Position numbers and translations under genes: made by a program. Positions 8,451-15,774 of a stretch of DNA of 64,000 bases are shown piece by piece; position 1 is the first letter of the stretch; each line of letters starts with the position of its first letter. The stretch is from Solibacillus merdavium (GTDB lineage: Bacteria > Bacillota > Bacilli > Bacillales_A > Planococcaceae): contig NZ_JACSPW010000007.1 in assembly GCF_014836935.1 (NCBI RefSeq), positions 1 to 64,000 on the forward strand, written 5' to 3'. Below the pieces are notes generated by a model. It saw nothing but the letters and a program-made list of their open reading frames with translations, did no database searches and was not told where the DNA came from.

Positions 8451-8490
8451 CACCATTAGGACGCTTTTCTTTAAAGGAAAGTGTCTTTTG
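8451..8490 (+). terminator. CAATCGGGCGC-type terminator repeat after ytxH-type gene
   Basis: ATTAGGACGCTTTTCTTTAA pairs with AGGAAAGTGTC and ends in TTTT. It is a diverged member of the dispersed repeat and serves as the likely terminator of the YtxH gene. Confidence 0.6.
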
Positions 8491-8847
8491 CTGTTTAGAG
8501 GGAACGAGGAAATGGTGTAGGTTCAAATATAATAAAGTATCGCAAGGGAATGAGGTTATTCTGAAATGTTTTTGAGTGTTGACCCAGTTGAGAATCCTAA
8601 AATGATAAAGTTAATTTGAAGCAATTTCGCACCCATATTCAAAGGGAGCAGTTTTTTATAATGATGATGGTACTACTTATAATAAAACCTATATAAGAAC
8701 TGATTTGAAAAAGTTGTTGAACTAACGGAGGCTTTAGCGAAGAAAGGGCTTCGACTTCTCTAATATGTGGCTGTGTGAAAAGAATTTACTTTTCCCACAG
8801 CCCATGAGATTTAAGTGTTTACTACATTATATTACTTCATCTGGTAG
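8491..8847. other. intergenic stretch with coding-like debris and a hairpin
   Basis: No intact gene is seen. A short plus-strand frame near 8651-8725 reads like the tail of a lost gene (NDDGTTYNKTYIRTDLKKLLN then TAA) but has no start. At about 8769-8806 GGCTGTGTGAAAAG pairs with CTTTTCCCACAGCC, a strong hairpin without a T-run. Confidence 0.4.
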
Positions 8848-8907
8848 CTAAGTGGAGTCTTTATCCACCCATAAAACTGCATAATTCCTTTTAATCATAT
8901 AAATCAT
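8848..8907 (-). CDS. possible 19-residue peptide next to yrzI-type gene
   Basis: ATG at 8907 is preceded by GAGAGGTGGGAATTGAA and encodes MIYMIKRNYAVLWVDKDST before TAG. It lies 37 bases downstream of the YrzI-type gene on the same strand. The binding site is the only support; no homology is recognised. Confidence 0.25.
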   Translation of the reverse strand: MIYMIKRNYAVLWVDKDST

Positions 8908-8944
8908 TTCAATTCCCACCTCTCAGATTTTTGAATTAACAAAA

Positions 8945-9097
8945 TTAATATTGACGATGACGTGCGTAATTTTCTAATTTCCTTCGGTTCTCTTCAAAGA
9001 TTTTTTTTGCATTTTCATCATGAATTACTTTCTCAAGAGAAATCTCACGCTCACGTTTTGTAATAGCTATTGTAAGAGAAAAAATGTTTAATACCAT
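8945..9097 (-). CDS. YrzI family small protein
   Basis: The 50-residue product begins MVLNIFSLTIAITKREREIS and continues with a charged helical tail ending YARHRQY. The N-terminal hydrophobic strand followed by TKRE matches, from memory, the YrzI family of tiny Bacillus proteins (sometimes called sporulation-associated; function unknown). AAGGAGGTGATAAACC precedes the ATG. It is too short for the 60-residue cut-off of many gene callers. Two GTAGGG hairpins separate it from the 30-residue ORF upstream. Confidence 0.65.
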   Translation of the reverse strand: MVLNIFSLTIAITKREREISLEKVIHDENAKKIFEENRRKLENYARHRQY

Positions 9098-9137
9098 GGT
9101 TTATCACCTCCTTAAATTACCCTAAAAAATGAAAAAA

Positions 9138-9162
9138 ACCGTAGAGAGACTCCCCCTACGGT
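9138..9162. terminator. hairpin with ACCGTAG/CTACGGT arms (first of a pair)
   Basis: ACCGTAG at 9138-9144 and CTACGGT at 9156-9162 form a stem flanked by A-runs on both sides, so on the minus strand it reads as a stem plus U-tract. The arm sequence recurs in the second hairpin at 9181. Confidence 0.6.
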
Positions 9163-9180
9163 AAAAAAAAGGCACAAAAA

Positions 9181-9210
9181 TACCGTAGGGGTACACTTCT
9201 CCCTACGGTA
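9181..9210. terminator. hairpin with TACCGTAGGG/CCCTACGGTA arms (second of a pair)
   Basis: A perfect 10-base stem with a 10-base loop. Its arms are almost the same as those of the hairpin at 9138-9162, so the two could also pair with each other. It lies 3' of the 30-residue minus-strand ORF. Confidence 0.65.
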
Positions 9211-9236
9211 TGGGTATACTTAATTGTAAAAAAACT

Positions 9237-9329
9237 TTAAGCGATCCATTCCAATTTGGTCGAATGTGTGATTTTCGTTTTTGTTGAAGTTGTAACTATT
9301 AGTGACATTAATTTATTGATAATGATCAT
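9237..9329 (-). CDS. 30-residue peptide of unknown function
   Basis: ATG at 9329 follows TTAAGGAGGTCGGATAAA, an excellent ribosome binding site. The peptide starts MIIINKLMSLIVTTSTKTKI and ends LEWIA, a hydrophobic start followed by a Thr/Lys-rich tail. It is not recognised. Its position upstream of a YrzI-type gene, separated by paired hairpins, suggests a two-peptide locus. Confidence 0.45.
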   Translation of the reverse strand: MIIINKLMSLIVTTSTKTKITHSTKLEWIA

Positions 9330-9438
9330 TTTATCCGACCTCCTTAAGAATTTTTTGATTATTGTGTAAGTATAACGGACTCAATATTATTTGTAAACAT
9401 TTATTTACTAATTATATATAAAATGTAAAAATATATAT

Positions 9439-9473
9439 TCGCTTTCCTTGAATAAGGAAAGGGTCTTTTTTTG
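9439..9473 (+). repeat. CAATCGGGCGC-type repeat, headless copy
   Basis: TTCGCTTTCCTTGAATAAGG followed by AAAGGGTC and a seven-T run: the hairpin of the dispersed repeat without its CAATCGG head. There is no plus-strand gene directly upstream for it to terminate. Confidence 0.5.
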
Positions 9474-9522
9474 TTCGTTTTTTAAAACGAACAATGGATG
9501 ATGAGGTACAAAAAATCTTTTA

Positions 9523-9562
9523 CAATCGGACGCTTTTCTGGAATAAGAGTAGCGTCTTTCTT
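9523..9562 (+). repeat. CAATCGGACGC-type repeat
   Basis: CAATCGGACGCTTTTCTGGA pairs with AGAGTAGCGTC and is followed by TTTCTT. It is a second copy within 90 bases, upstream of the serine hydrolase gene rather than behind a gene. Confidence 0.5.
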
Positions 9563-9646
9563 CATGAAAAGGGGGCAGATTTGTGATGTAACCTATATTG
9601 GATATTTATGCTAAAATATATAAAAATTGTGAAGTGGGGTTTTGAG

Positions 9647-10462
9647 ATGGAAAAAGTTCTTGGAAAAATAAAAGAATTAGAGTCAGGTGAAGTGGGAATT
9701 ATTATTTATTCTCAAGTAAAACAAGATGTACTTTTATCATTAAATTCGGGTTTATTACTGCCGCTTGCTTCTGCAGCAAAAGTTCCAATTGCCTTTTGTA
9801 TCGCAAAATTAATTGAAGAAAGACATTATAAATGGACTGATATTGTTGAAGATGTAACTTTTAATCCGGAAGAGGATGGTAAGGAAGTATATCCTCACTT
9901 TCAAAATAGAGATAACTTGTCACTCCAAGATGCGGTGGAAGTGATGATAGCTTGTCACGATAGCTTTGTTGCGAACAGAATCGTTCAATTTTGTGGTGGA
10001 TGGGAAATGATTAACCAAAAATTAAAATCATATTTTAATAACATAAATATTACTCAAAATCCTAGAGACTTAAATAATAAGGGTGAATTGAGTGAGATGT
10101 TAGAACTTTTACGATTAATATATCAAGGGTACGAAATTAATCCTGATTTATGGACTCCAGTTATAAATGGTTTAGTTAGGCAACGAGGTGATATAGATGG
10201 TATACCAAGCCATTACTTAAATCATATGACTGGTGGATTAGATAATCTTATTGTTGATATTGGGATAATGGGTGAGTTCTCCAAAAATCCATTATTATTT
10301 GTTGTGGGGGCAAAGGGGTTACCAAATAGATATAAAGAGAAATTAGCAGATGAAATAATTATTGATGCAATGAAATTAATTTATGATGAATATTGCAATC
10401 AAGAAGTTCATCCGAAGACTAGTTTCAAAGGAGAAAATGATGAACTATATTCAATCTCTTAG
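9647..10462 (+). CDS. class A beta-lactamase-fold serine hydrolase
   Basis: About 271 residues without signal peptide, so cytoplasmic. The SxxK motif is SAAK in LPLASAAKVPIAF, in the expected place. The SDN position reads HDS (CHDSFVANRI) and the KTG position reads MTG (NHMTGGLDN), so two of the three penicillin-interacting motifs are altered. It is therefore more likely a related hydrolase or esterase than a resistance enzyme. The start is set at ATG 9647, where GTGGGG precedes; the ATG at 9608 has no binding site. It overlaps the downstream NUDIX gene. Confidence 0.75.
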   Translation: MEKVLGKIKELESGEVGIIIYSQVKQDVLLSLNSGLLLPLASAAKVPIAFCIAKLIEERHYKWTDIVEDVTFNPEEDGKEVYPHFQNRDNLSLQDAVEVMIACHDSFVANRIVQFCGGWEMINQKLKSYFNNINITQNPRDLNNKGELSEMLELLRLIYQGYEINPDLWTPVINGLVRQRGDIDGIPSHYLNHMTGGLDNLIVDIGIMGEFSKNPLLFVVGAKGLPNRYKEKLADEIIIDAMKLIYDEYCNQEVHPKTSFKGENDELYSIS

Positions 10463-10907
10463 AAATATTATTGGAACGAGACCAATTATTGCTCCTGGAT
10501 CAGCAATCATTGTGATGAAGGAAAAGGAGTTATTACTACAATTACGTTCAGATACAAATGATTGGGGAATTCCTGGAGGCGGGATGGAGATAGGGGATAG
10601 TTTTGAAGAGACAGCTAAAAAAGAATTGTTTGAAGAAACGGGCCTTATTACAAATCATTTAGAAATATTAGGATTAGCTTCTGGTAAGGAGTTTTATTAT
10701 AAATTTCCTCATGGGGATGAGATATACAACGCCACTGTTATATTCAAAGCTGGAAAAGTAAGTGGCAATCTGAAAAAAGATGAAGAAAGTAGGGAACTTG
10801 CTTACTTTCCATTAGATTCTTTACCTGAATTAAATTATACTACCCAAAAAATTTTAGAAAAGATTGGTTACATAGTTGTGGAGGAAGTTGAAAATGAGGT
10901 GGATTGA
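10440..10907 (+). CDS. NUDIX hydrolase (MutT-like)
   Basis: About 155 residues. The NUDIX box is GGGMEIGDSFEETAKKELFE followed by ETGL, fitting Gx5Ex7xEUxEExGU apart from Lys at the usual Arg. The fold is flanked by a strand reading IVMKEKELLLQLR, typical of the YtkD/MutT-like group that hydrolyses nucleotide derivatives. AAAGGAG lies six bases before ATG 10440 (ATG 10437 is adjacent). The start is inside the last 23 bases of the serine hydrolase, implying coupled translation; the shared substrate is unknown. Confidence 0.8.
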   Translation: MNYIQSLRNIIGTRPIIAPGSAIIVMKEKELLLQLRSDTNDWGIPGGGMEIGDSFEETAKKELFEETGLITNHLEILGLASGKEFYYKFPHGDEIYNATVIFKAGKVSGNLKKDEESRELAYFPLDSLPELNYTTQKILEKIGYIVVEEVENEVD

Positions 10908-11240
10908 AAGGAGAATGTTAAATGGATAAATGGTAGGGATGCTGTGTTTTGGACTTTTAAAAGGATATTTAGTGTCGTTTTATTAATAAAAACATAAGGT
11001 ACAACTAAAGAATGGAAAAAGTTTTATCTTTTACCGATGGGATGATTGTTTGTTAAAAATAATTTTTTCAGTATTATCTGCATTTCTTTTTCTGTTAATA
11101 AGTTCATCATTTACAGAAATGCCTTTTGGCTTGGAGGGGAGGAGTGGGTTTTCAAGAGCCATATTCTTTGAATAAGGAATTGTGCCAAGCCCCTAGAAAA
11201 CCCAACATATTATTCTCCGAAATCAAAGGAGGTGATTATA
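10908..11240. other. intergenic stretch with a short hydrophobic ORF and inverted repeat
   Basis: No well-supported gene. A frame from TTG 11050 to TAA 11177 encodes a hydrophobic start (LLKIIFSVLSAFLFLLISSS) then EMPFGLEGRSGFSR, but it lacks a clear binding site. TGGGTTTTC near 11146 and GAAAACCCA near 11200 form an inverted repeat upstream of the YiaA-type gene. Confidence 0.3.
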
Positions 11241-11627
11241 ATGAATAAAATTCTCTTTGGGGTATCCTTAGTTGGTTTAGTGTTCTCTTTTATATTTATG
11301 GTAGTATCAATCTGGAACAATACTGATTGGATGTTACTTGAAAGAGGTTATTATACTTTTGGAATAATTACTGTAACAATAGCCGTATACTTAGCAATTC
11401 AACTCTTAGTGGAATTAAATAATCTCGATATATTAGGTAAATTCAATATGGTTTTATCAGTGGCATTTGCAGTAATATCGATAATCTTCATGGCAATTTC
11501 TATAAGAAATACAGAGTGGGTCCTGCTAGAAAAAGGTTACTATTGGATGGGGCTAGGGTTTGTTACTGTAACGTCAGCAATGGTTTCTGCTACTATATCA
11601 AGTATCCTTAGAAGCAACAAAGAATAA
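11241..11627 (+). CDS. YiaA/YiaB-type inner membrane protein
   Basis: 128 residues with four hydrophobic spans arranged as two repeats. Each repeat carries the motif W-(M/V)-LLE-(R/K)-GYY (DWMLLERGYY near residue 26 and EWVLLEKGYY near 93), matching from memory the YiaAB two-helix domain. The function is unknown. The start is ATG 11241, eight bases after AAAGGAGG; the GTG at 11232 lies in the binding site. Monocistronic. Confidence 0.65.
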   Translation: MNKILFGVSLVGLVFSFIFMVVSIWNNTDWMLLERGYYTFGIITVTIAVYLAIQLLVELNNLDILGKFNMVLSVAFAVISIIFMAISIRNTEWVLLEKGYYWMGLGFVTVTSAMVSATISSILRSNKE

Positions 11628-11831
11628 CGTCAAAGGGTGGTGAGACGCAATGTTTCATCGCTCTTTCTATTTGTATATAAAAAGTTATACGACTTTTACT
11701 ATAAATTGGATATAACATTTTTTTAAACAATGCACTAAACGAATGGGTATGAGTGTTTTAACAATAATGTTTTTTTTTGGAGGATAAGTTATTATTAAGT
11801 TTATGGTTTTTATTTTAGGGAGGTTATGAAT

Positions 11832-12083
11832 ATGAAAAGCACATTTGAAGTTATGCACGATGGTCACCATATTCAAGTGGAGAATAGTTGGTTTTCCGGA
11901 GAAAAGCTATATGTAGATGGTCAATTACAAGATGAAAATCTTGGTATTGGTTTAAGATGTAAATTATATGGTGAACTGAAAAGTAATGTAGATAAAAAAA
12001 TTATTAAAGTAGCTCTCGGGGGAACTTTTAAAATTAAATGTAGTATATTTGTAGAAAATACCTTGATTTATCCTAAACAGTAA
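11832..12083 (+). CDS. small protein of unknown function
   Basis: About 83 residues without signal or membrane segment, predicted all-beta: alternating hydrophobic strands such as HIQVENSWF, KLYVDGQL and IKVALGGTFKIKCSIFVENT. No family is recognised. GGGAGG precedes two in-frame ATGs (11826 and 11832); the second has the better spacing. A strong terminator shared with the opposing GlsB gene follows at 12153. Confidence 0.6.
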   Translation: MKSTFEVMHDGHHIQVENSWFSGEKLYVDGQLQDENLGIGLRCKLYGELKSNVDKKIIKVALGGTFKIKCSIFVENTLIYPKQ

Positions 12084-12152
12084 TAATGCTTCTTACTAGG
12101 AACTTTAACAGTAAAATTTACATAAATAAGTCTAATAACTTTCCAGCTAAAA

Positions 12153-12190
12153 GGTCCTCCACAACTAAAATTGTAGAGGACCACTTTTTT
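12153..12190. terminator. bidirectional terminator
   Basis: GGTCCTCCACAA at 12153-12164 pairs with TTGTAGAGGACC at 12171-12182 (one mismatch), with A's before and a T-run after. It serves both the 83-residue protein gene and the convergent GlsB-type gene. Confidence 0.85.
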
Positions 12191-12202
12191 AAACTATTTA
12201 GC

Positions 12203-12466
12203 TTATGAAGCTCTACGCATTGATTTCATGATGAAGCTTACTATGAACACAAGTATTACGGCTCCAATGATAGCAGGGACGATATAGAAATCTGAAACTT
12301 TAGGTCCCCAACTTCCAAGAAGCATACCACCAATCCATGCACCAACAATACCTGCGATAATATTACCTATAATTCCGCCTGGGACATCTTTACCCAAAAT
12401 TACACCTGCAAGCCAACCGATAAGGCCGCCAATAATTAAAAACCAAATGAAACTCATACTATCCAT
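12203..12466 (-). CDS. GlsB/YeaQ/YmgE family stress membrane protein
   Basis: 87 residues with three glycine-rich hydrophobic helices: FIWFLIIGGLIGWLAGVILG, then GGIIGNIIAGIVGAWIGG, then IVPAIIGAVILVFIVSFIM, and a basic C-terminus. The GG-IGW-AG and GN-I-GI-GA-IGG signatures are diagnostic of the transglycosylase-associated/GlsB family, small membrane proteins linked to general stress. AGGAGATGG precedes the ATG. A near-consensus SigB promoter lies 33 bases upstream of the start region (12506-12531). Confidence 0.85.
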   Translation of the reverse strand: MDSMSFIWFLIIGGLIGWLAGVILGKDVPGGIIGNIIAGIVGAWIGGMLLGSWGPKVSDFYIVPAIIGAVILVFIVSFIMKSMRRAS

Positions 12467-12505
12467 CTCCTAATTTTTATTTTAGATATTTCGCTATAGT
12501 GTTTT

Positions 12506-12531
12506 ATAACCTTTATTGAACGAGTCTAAAC
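12506..12531 (-). promoter_or_regulatory. SigB-like promoter for the GlsB-type gene
   Basis: On the minus strand GTTTAG (12531-12526) and GGTTAT (12511-12506) are separated by 14 bases, close to GTTTAA-N12-14-GGGTAT. The expected start, near 12499, leaves a 33-base leader to the ATG at 12466. Same -35 element and spacer as the YtxH promoter. Confidence 0.6.
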
Positions 12532-12668
12532 TTTAAAGAGAAAAAATATTTTTATTACTTGCAAATAGATAGTTACACTTAAATGTGGGATATCTGAAAT
12601 AACACTGCGTAAAGCCGATAATTTATAACATACTAAAAGTAAGATTAAATATTAAAGGTGTGATTGGA

Positions 12669-13193
12669 TTGAAAAGGGCAGTTTTTTTAGATCGAGATGG
12701 CGTAATAAATGAAGTGCTAACGAATCGAGTGAAATTTGTAAACGAACCGAAGCAATTTTATTTTTTACCTGGTGTAGAAGAAGCAATTAAAAGTTTAAAT
12801 GAGTATTTTGATTATGTGTTTGTCGTAACAAATCAAGGTGGAATCGGATTAGGTTTTATGAAGGAAAAGCAGTTACATAAAATTCATGACCATATGGTAG
12901 TTGAATTGGAGAAAAAGGGAGCAACGATTCATGAGGTTGCCTATTGTCCACATAAACCAAAGGCTGGGTGTAAATGTAGAAAACCTAATAGCAAAATGAT
13001 TGTAGATCTAGGGAAAAAATTCAAAATCGATCTTGAACAATCATATATGGTTGGAGATACGGATACGGACATTCAGGCAGGTAAAAAAGCGGGAACAAGA
13101 ACGGTTTTTATTGGGAAGCACGATCCATTAGCAGATGCAGCGTTTCCAAATTTAAAAGAGGCAGCACAATGGATTATTCAGGATTTAAAATGA
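12669..13193 (+). CDS. HAD-IIIA hydrolase, GmhB/histidinol-phosphatase-like
   Basis: About 174 residues. Motif I is FLDRDGVINE (DxDGx(I/V)N), motif II TNQGGIG, motif IV VGDTDTDIQAGKKAG. A zinc loop CPHKPKAGCKCRKP (C-x-H, C-x-C) is typical of the D-glycero-D-manno-heptose-1,7-bisphosphate 7-phosphatase/histidinol phosphatase group. Gram-positives of this type generally lack heptose LPS, so the substrate is probably another sugar bisphosphate. TTG 12669 is preferred because AAAGGTG lies eight bases upstream; GTG 12660 overlaps that site. Monocistronic with a terminator at 13202. Confidence 0.8.
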   Translation: MKRAVFLDRDGVINEVLTNRVKFVNEPKQFYFLPGVEEAIKSLNEYFDYVFVVTNQGGIGLGFMKEKQLHKIHDHMVVELEKKGATIHEVAYCPHKPKAGCKCRKPNSKMIVDLGKKFKIDLEQSYMVGDTDTDIQAGKKAGTRTVFIGKHDPLADAAFPNLKEAAQWIIQDLK

Positions 13194-13201
13194 TAAGCGG
13201 T

Positions 13202-13237
13202 AGTGCCAAGCGATATCTACTCGGCACTATTTTTTTT
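13202..13237 (+). terminator. rho-independent terminator
   Basis: AGTGCC at 13202-13207 pairs with GGCACT at 13223-13228, followed by A and eight T's. It terminates the HAD-IIIA gene and abuts the stop of the convergent kinase gene. Confidence 0.75.
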
Positions 13238-14099
13238 ACATAACAAAAGTCTTTAATTTAGCTAAATTTTCTTCTAAAAACAAAGCGTTTTTTTCAATAC
13301 CACGACGCTTAGACCAGCCAATACTATTGAAGGCATCTATAAATGAATAAAACGGTAAGACTGTATCTAAATCAATGAGTGGCCTAACGCTTTTATAGCC
13401 TTCTTGAAACGCCTCATAGAAAGCAGGGTTGAAGCTTAAGAAATCACGGTTCAATTTTGTGAAGTCTATTTCTGTTGAACCGAAGCGGACACTTTCAAAA
13501 TCAATCATGCCTGAAACTTGATTGCTGTCAATAATAATATTGGCTGGTCGGAAATCCATATGTACAAAGCTCGGTCCATCATGAGGAGGAAGCTGCTGTT
13601 TCATTTCCTCAAATTTCTCAATGGCTTTCCTGTACAAATAGTCGTCCACAACAGTGATTACATCTTCAGCAAAGCTATAAAATTGTTTCTCGATAAAATG
13701 AGACCAGTTTGGAAATTCATTTTGGATACCGGTTAACAATTTCCCTTCTGGTGGACGAATCGAATGCATAGTGCCTTGAAGAACACCTACTTGAAAAGCT
13801 ACGGTTGGCGAAACATCTGTTGTTAACGGTTTTCCTTTTAATTCAGACAATAAAAAAGCGCCGGAACAGGCATCATCACCAGACCAGTAATCCAACATTT
13901 CCGGAATAGCAACACGCCCCTTCAAAACCTCATAAGCTTCCAATTCACGCTGCCATTTCAATTTTGTATAGGGAATTTTCAAAAAAACATTTTCCCCATT
14001 TAATAATGTGCATTTATAGACGGTAGAACTATGAGAATTTTCCACATCACTAACAGATTGCACCTGCAGCCCAAATCGATCAATTAAACTATTTAACAA
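13236..14099 (-). CDS. aminoglycoside phosphotransferase-family kinase
   Basis: About 287 residues of the APH/choline-kinase fold. The Brenner motif HMDFRPANIIID (catalytic Asp, Mg-binding Asn) and the metal-binding IDFE that follows are intact, as is an ATP-site strand VFLKIPY. The family phosphorylates aminoglycosides, homoserine, fructosamines or other small alcohols; the substrate cannot be called here. Start: TTG 14099 (or 14102), because GGGAGG lies upstream. A longer frame to 14195 runs into the preceding gene. The binding site sits right behind the stop of that gene (14114), so the two form an operon. Confidence 0.75.
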   Translation of the reverse strand: MLNSLIDRFGLQVQSVSDVENSHSSTVYKCTLLNGENVFLKIPYTKLKWQRELEAYEVLKGRVAIPEMLDYWSGDDACSGAFLLSELKGKPLTTDVSPTVAFQVGVLQGTMHSIRPPEGKLLTGIQNEFPNWSHFIEKQFYSFAEDVITVVDDYLYRKAIEKFEEMKQQLPPHDGPSFVHMDFRPANIIIDSNQVSGMIDFESVRFGSTEIDFTKLNRDFLSFNPAFYEAFQEGYKSVRPLIDLDTVLPFYSFIDAFNSIGWSKRRGIEKNALFLEENLAKLKTFVM

Positions 14100-14113
14100 C
14101 AAACAAACCTCCC

Positions 14114-14338
14114 TTAAGCTATCTCTACTTTTGTAAGTATAAAAATAACAAGAATTATAAGCGTTAACATCAGAATCCCGATTAAGGACACCCATTTTGA
14201 ATAACGTATTGTGCCTTCAATTACTTGATGCGCTTCTTTGTACTTCATCCGTTTTAGCCACACTAAACTTTTTTTCGGGTTGAAAAAGATCCAAATTAAA
14301 ACTGCATATATTAGATTAATTGACAGTATTATCGCCAT
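14114..14338 (-). CDS. small two-span membrane protein
   Basis: 74 residues with helices at about 2-19 (IILSINLIYAVLIWIFF) and 50-70 (LIGILMLTLIILVIFILT), linked by a basic cytoplasmic loop containing RMKYKEAHQVIEG. No named family is recognised. AAAGGTGCTGTAA precedes the ATG. The stop lies 12-15 bases before the TTG start of the kinase, so they are probably co-transcribed. Confidence 0.65.
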   Translation of the reverse strand: MAIILSINLIYAVLIWIFFNPKKSLVWLKRMKYKEAHQVIEGTIRYSKWVSLIGILMLTLIILVIFILTKVEIA

Positions 14339-14535
14339 TTACAGCACCTTTCAAGAAGAATAAGTATTAGTTCGCAACCTAAATGAGAGCCACTAAAATC
14401 TGTTAAACTGCTCAAATCCGTACGTTTAAGTATAACAGCTTGAAGTCTTTAAATGGTATAATTTTACACATGTACTTTTTAAAATTTAGGTGAGGTGAAT
14501 AGTGTGAATAACTATGATGGGAAGGTGGTATTGCT

Positions 14536-14982
14536 TTGCTAGAGTTAAGAACAATTAATCAGGACAATTACGAAGAATGTTTAAACTTGCGGACAATTGA
14601 TACCAATGTGGACTTTGTAGATTCTGTAGCGTGGTCATTAGCCGAAGCGTGGGTATATTATGAGGATTCACGACCTTTTGCAATTTATGCCGATAATGTG
14701 ATGGTAGGTTTTGTTTCAATGTATATTGGCGAAAATAACCCCCAAATCATAAATTTTATGATAGATAGCCGGTTTCAAAGAAGGGGCTATGGATCAGCAG
14801 CGGCTAAGCTTTGTATTGAGTATTTATGTAAAGAATTCAATGCACGTAGGATTTCCGCACCAGTTAATCTAGAAAATATCACTGCACAAAAATTTTGGAG
14901 CAACTTAGGCTTTGAATCAAAAGACGATATAGAGGATGGTTATCTTTATATGCGGTTGTACATATCAGAAAAATATGTCTGA
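14536..14982 (+). CDS. GNAT family N-acetyltransferase
   Basis: 148 residues. The acetyl-CoA pyrophosphate loop reads RFQRRGYGSAA (Q/RxxGxG/A), followed by a helix and the C-terminal LGFESKDD strand-turn typical of GNAT folds. It resembles the spermidine/diamine acetyltransferase-like group with an FVSMYIGENNPQIINFMID strand before the loop; the substrate is unknown. TTG start at 14536, with GGAAGGTGG eight bases upstream. Standalone. Confidence 0.75.
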   Translation: MLELRTINQDNYEECLNLRTIDTNVDFVDSVAWSLAEAWVYYEDSRPFAIYADNVMVGFVSMYIGENNPQIINFMIDSRFQRRGYGSAAAKLCIEYLCKEFNARRISAPVNLENITAQKFWSNLGFESKDDIEDGYLYMRLYISEKYV

Positions 14983-15115
14983 AAATATAAAATGAAACCT
15001 ATTTCTATAAAAAGGCTACGATTATAACGTATCCAAAACAAACGGCACCGCCTTGTTAGATGTGTCTAACAAATGGGGTGCTTTGGAATGTTTAGAGGAA
15101 TGGAGGTTCAATACT

Positions 15116-15355
15116 TTGAGTATCAAGACGTTTCTTCTTAGTTCTATCGTTATCTATATAATGATTAGCCTTCCTACGATGTTAGGGATTGGTTATGTTA
15201 TTGATTGGGTGCCAGAAACAACAGAATTACAAAAATTTAAGGGATATGTTATGGAAGGACTTACAAACAACTACCTCATCAAAATTGTAATTTCAATAAT
15301 AATCGGTGCTATCTTTAGCTTCTTTCTACAAAACAGTAATTATAAATTGGATTAA
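15116..15355 (+). CDS. small membrane protein of unknown function
   Basis: About 79 residues with two hydrophobic helices (about 6-27 and 57-75) and a loop reading VIDWVPETTELQKFKGYVMEG. TTG 15116 is chosen because GGAATGGAGG lies eight bases upstream; the longer frame back to 15053 lacks a site. It is convergent with the next membrane gene, six bases away. No family is recognised. Confidence 0.55.
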   Translation: MSIKTFLLSSIVIYIMISLPTMLGIGYVIDWVPETTELQKFKGYVMEGLTNNYLIKIVISIIIGAIFSFFLQNSNYKLD

Positions 15356-15360
15356 TACAT

Positions 15361-15591
15361 TTAATATTTTTTTGCTTTCATTCTAGAATTAAAATTTAGG
15401 ATAAACTCGTACCCAAAAGCTACTAACAATCCAGTCCAAAAGATTACGCCTGAAGTAAGAGGCTCACTTCCAAATATTAGTGAGTAAACATAATTAATAA
15501 ATAATAGCAGCATATAAGTGTAAAAACCGAGGATGGCTCCTTTTCTCCAATTATTCTGCTCAACCTTAGCCATCTTTCTGAAGAATCTCAT
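15361..15591 (-). CDS. small membrane protein of unknown function
   Basis: 76 residues: a basic N-terminus (MRFFRKMAKVEQNNWRKG), two hydrophobic helices (about 19-38 and 48-65) and a basic tail. GGAGGCTTAAA precedes ATG 15591, which is preferred over the frame's upstream ATG at 15642. No family is recognised. Confidence 0.6.
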   Translation of the reverse strand: MRFFRKMAKVEQNNWRKGAILGFYTYMLLLFINYVYSLIFGSEPLTSGVIFWTGLLVAFGYEFILNFNSRMKAKKY

Positions 15592-15720
15592 TTTAAGCCT
15601 CCACATTGTTAGTTTACAAAAGATGATACAGCAATACTCCATACAATTAAAACAAATGACGCTGTTAATAAAAATGTATTGAAAGTGGTAGGTAGGTCTT
15701 CTTCACCCCATCATAACATC

Positions 15721-15756
15721 AAAAAAGCCCAATTCCTTATGAAGAATTGTGCCCTT
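15721..15756 (-). terminator. terminator of the PAS/MCP gene
   Basis: Read on the minus strand, GGGCACAATTC pairs with GAATTGGGC and is followed by six T's. It lies 20 bases beyond the stop of the gene at 15775. Confidence 0.6.
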
Positions 15757-15774
15757 AAGTGGAAAACAAATATT

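Noticed and set aside
9318-9336. Fur-box-like TGATAATGATCATTTTATC upstream of the 30-residue ORF
   Set aside because: Only the left half matches the 7-1-7 Fur motif; the right half has three mismatches and the sequence overlaps the start codon itself.
11670-11740. Short ORF MFHRSFYLYIKSYTTFTINW behind GGGTGGTGAG
   Set aside because: The binding site is modest and the product has no supporting feature; kept only as a note.
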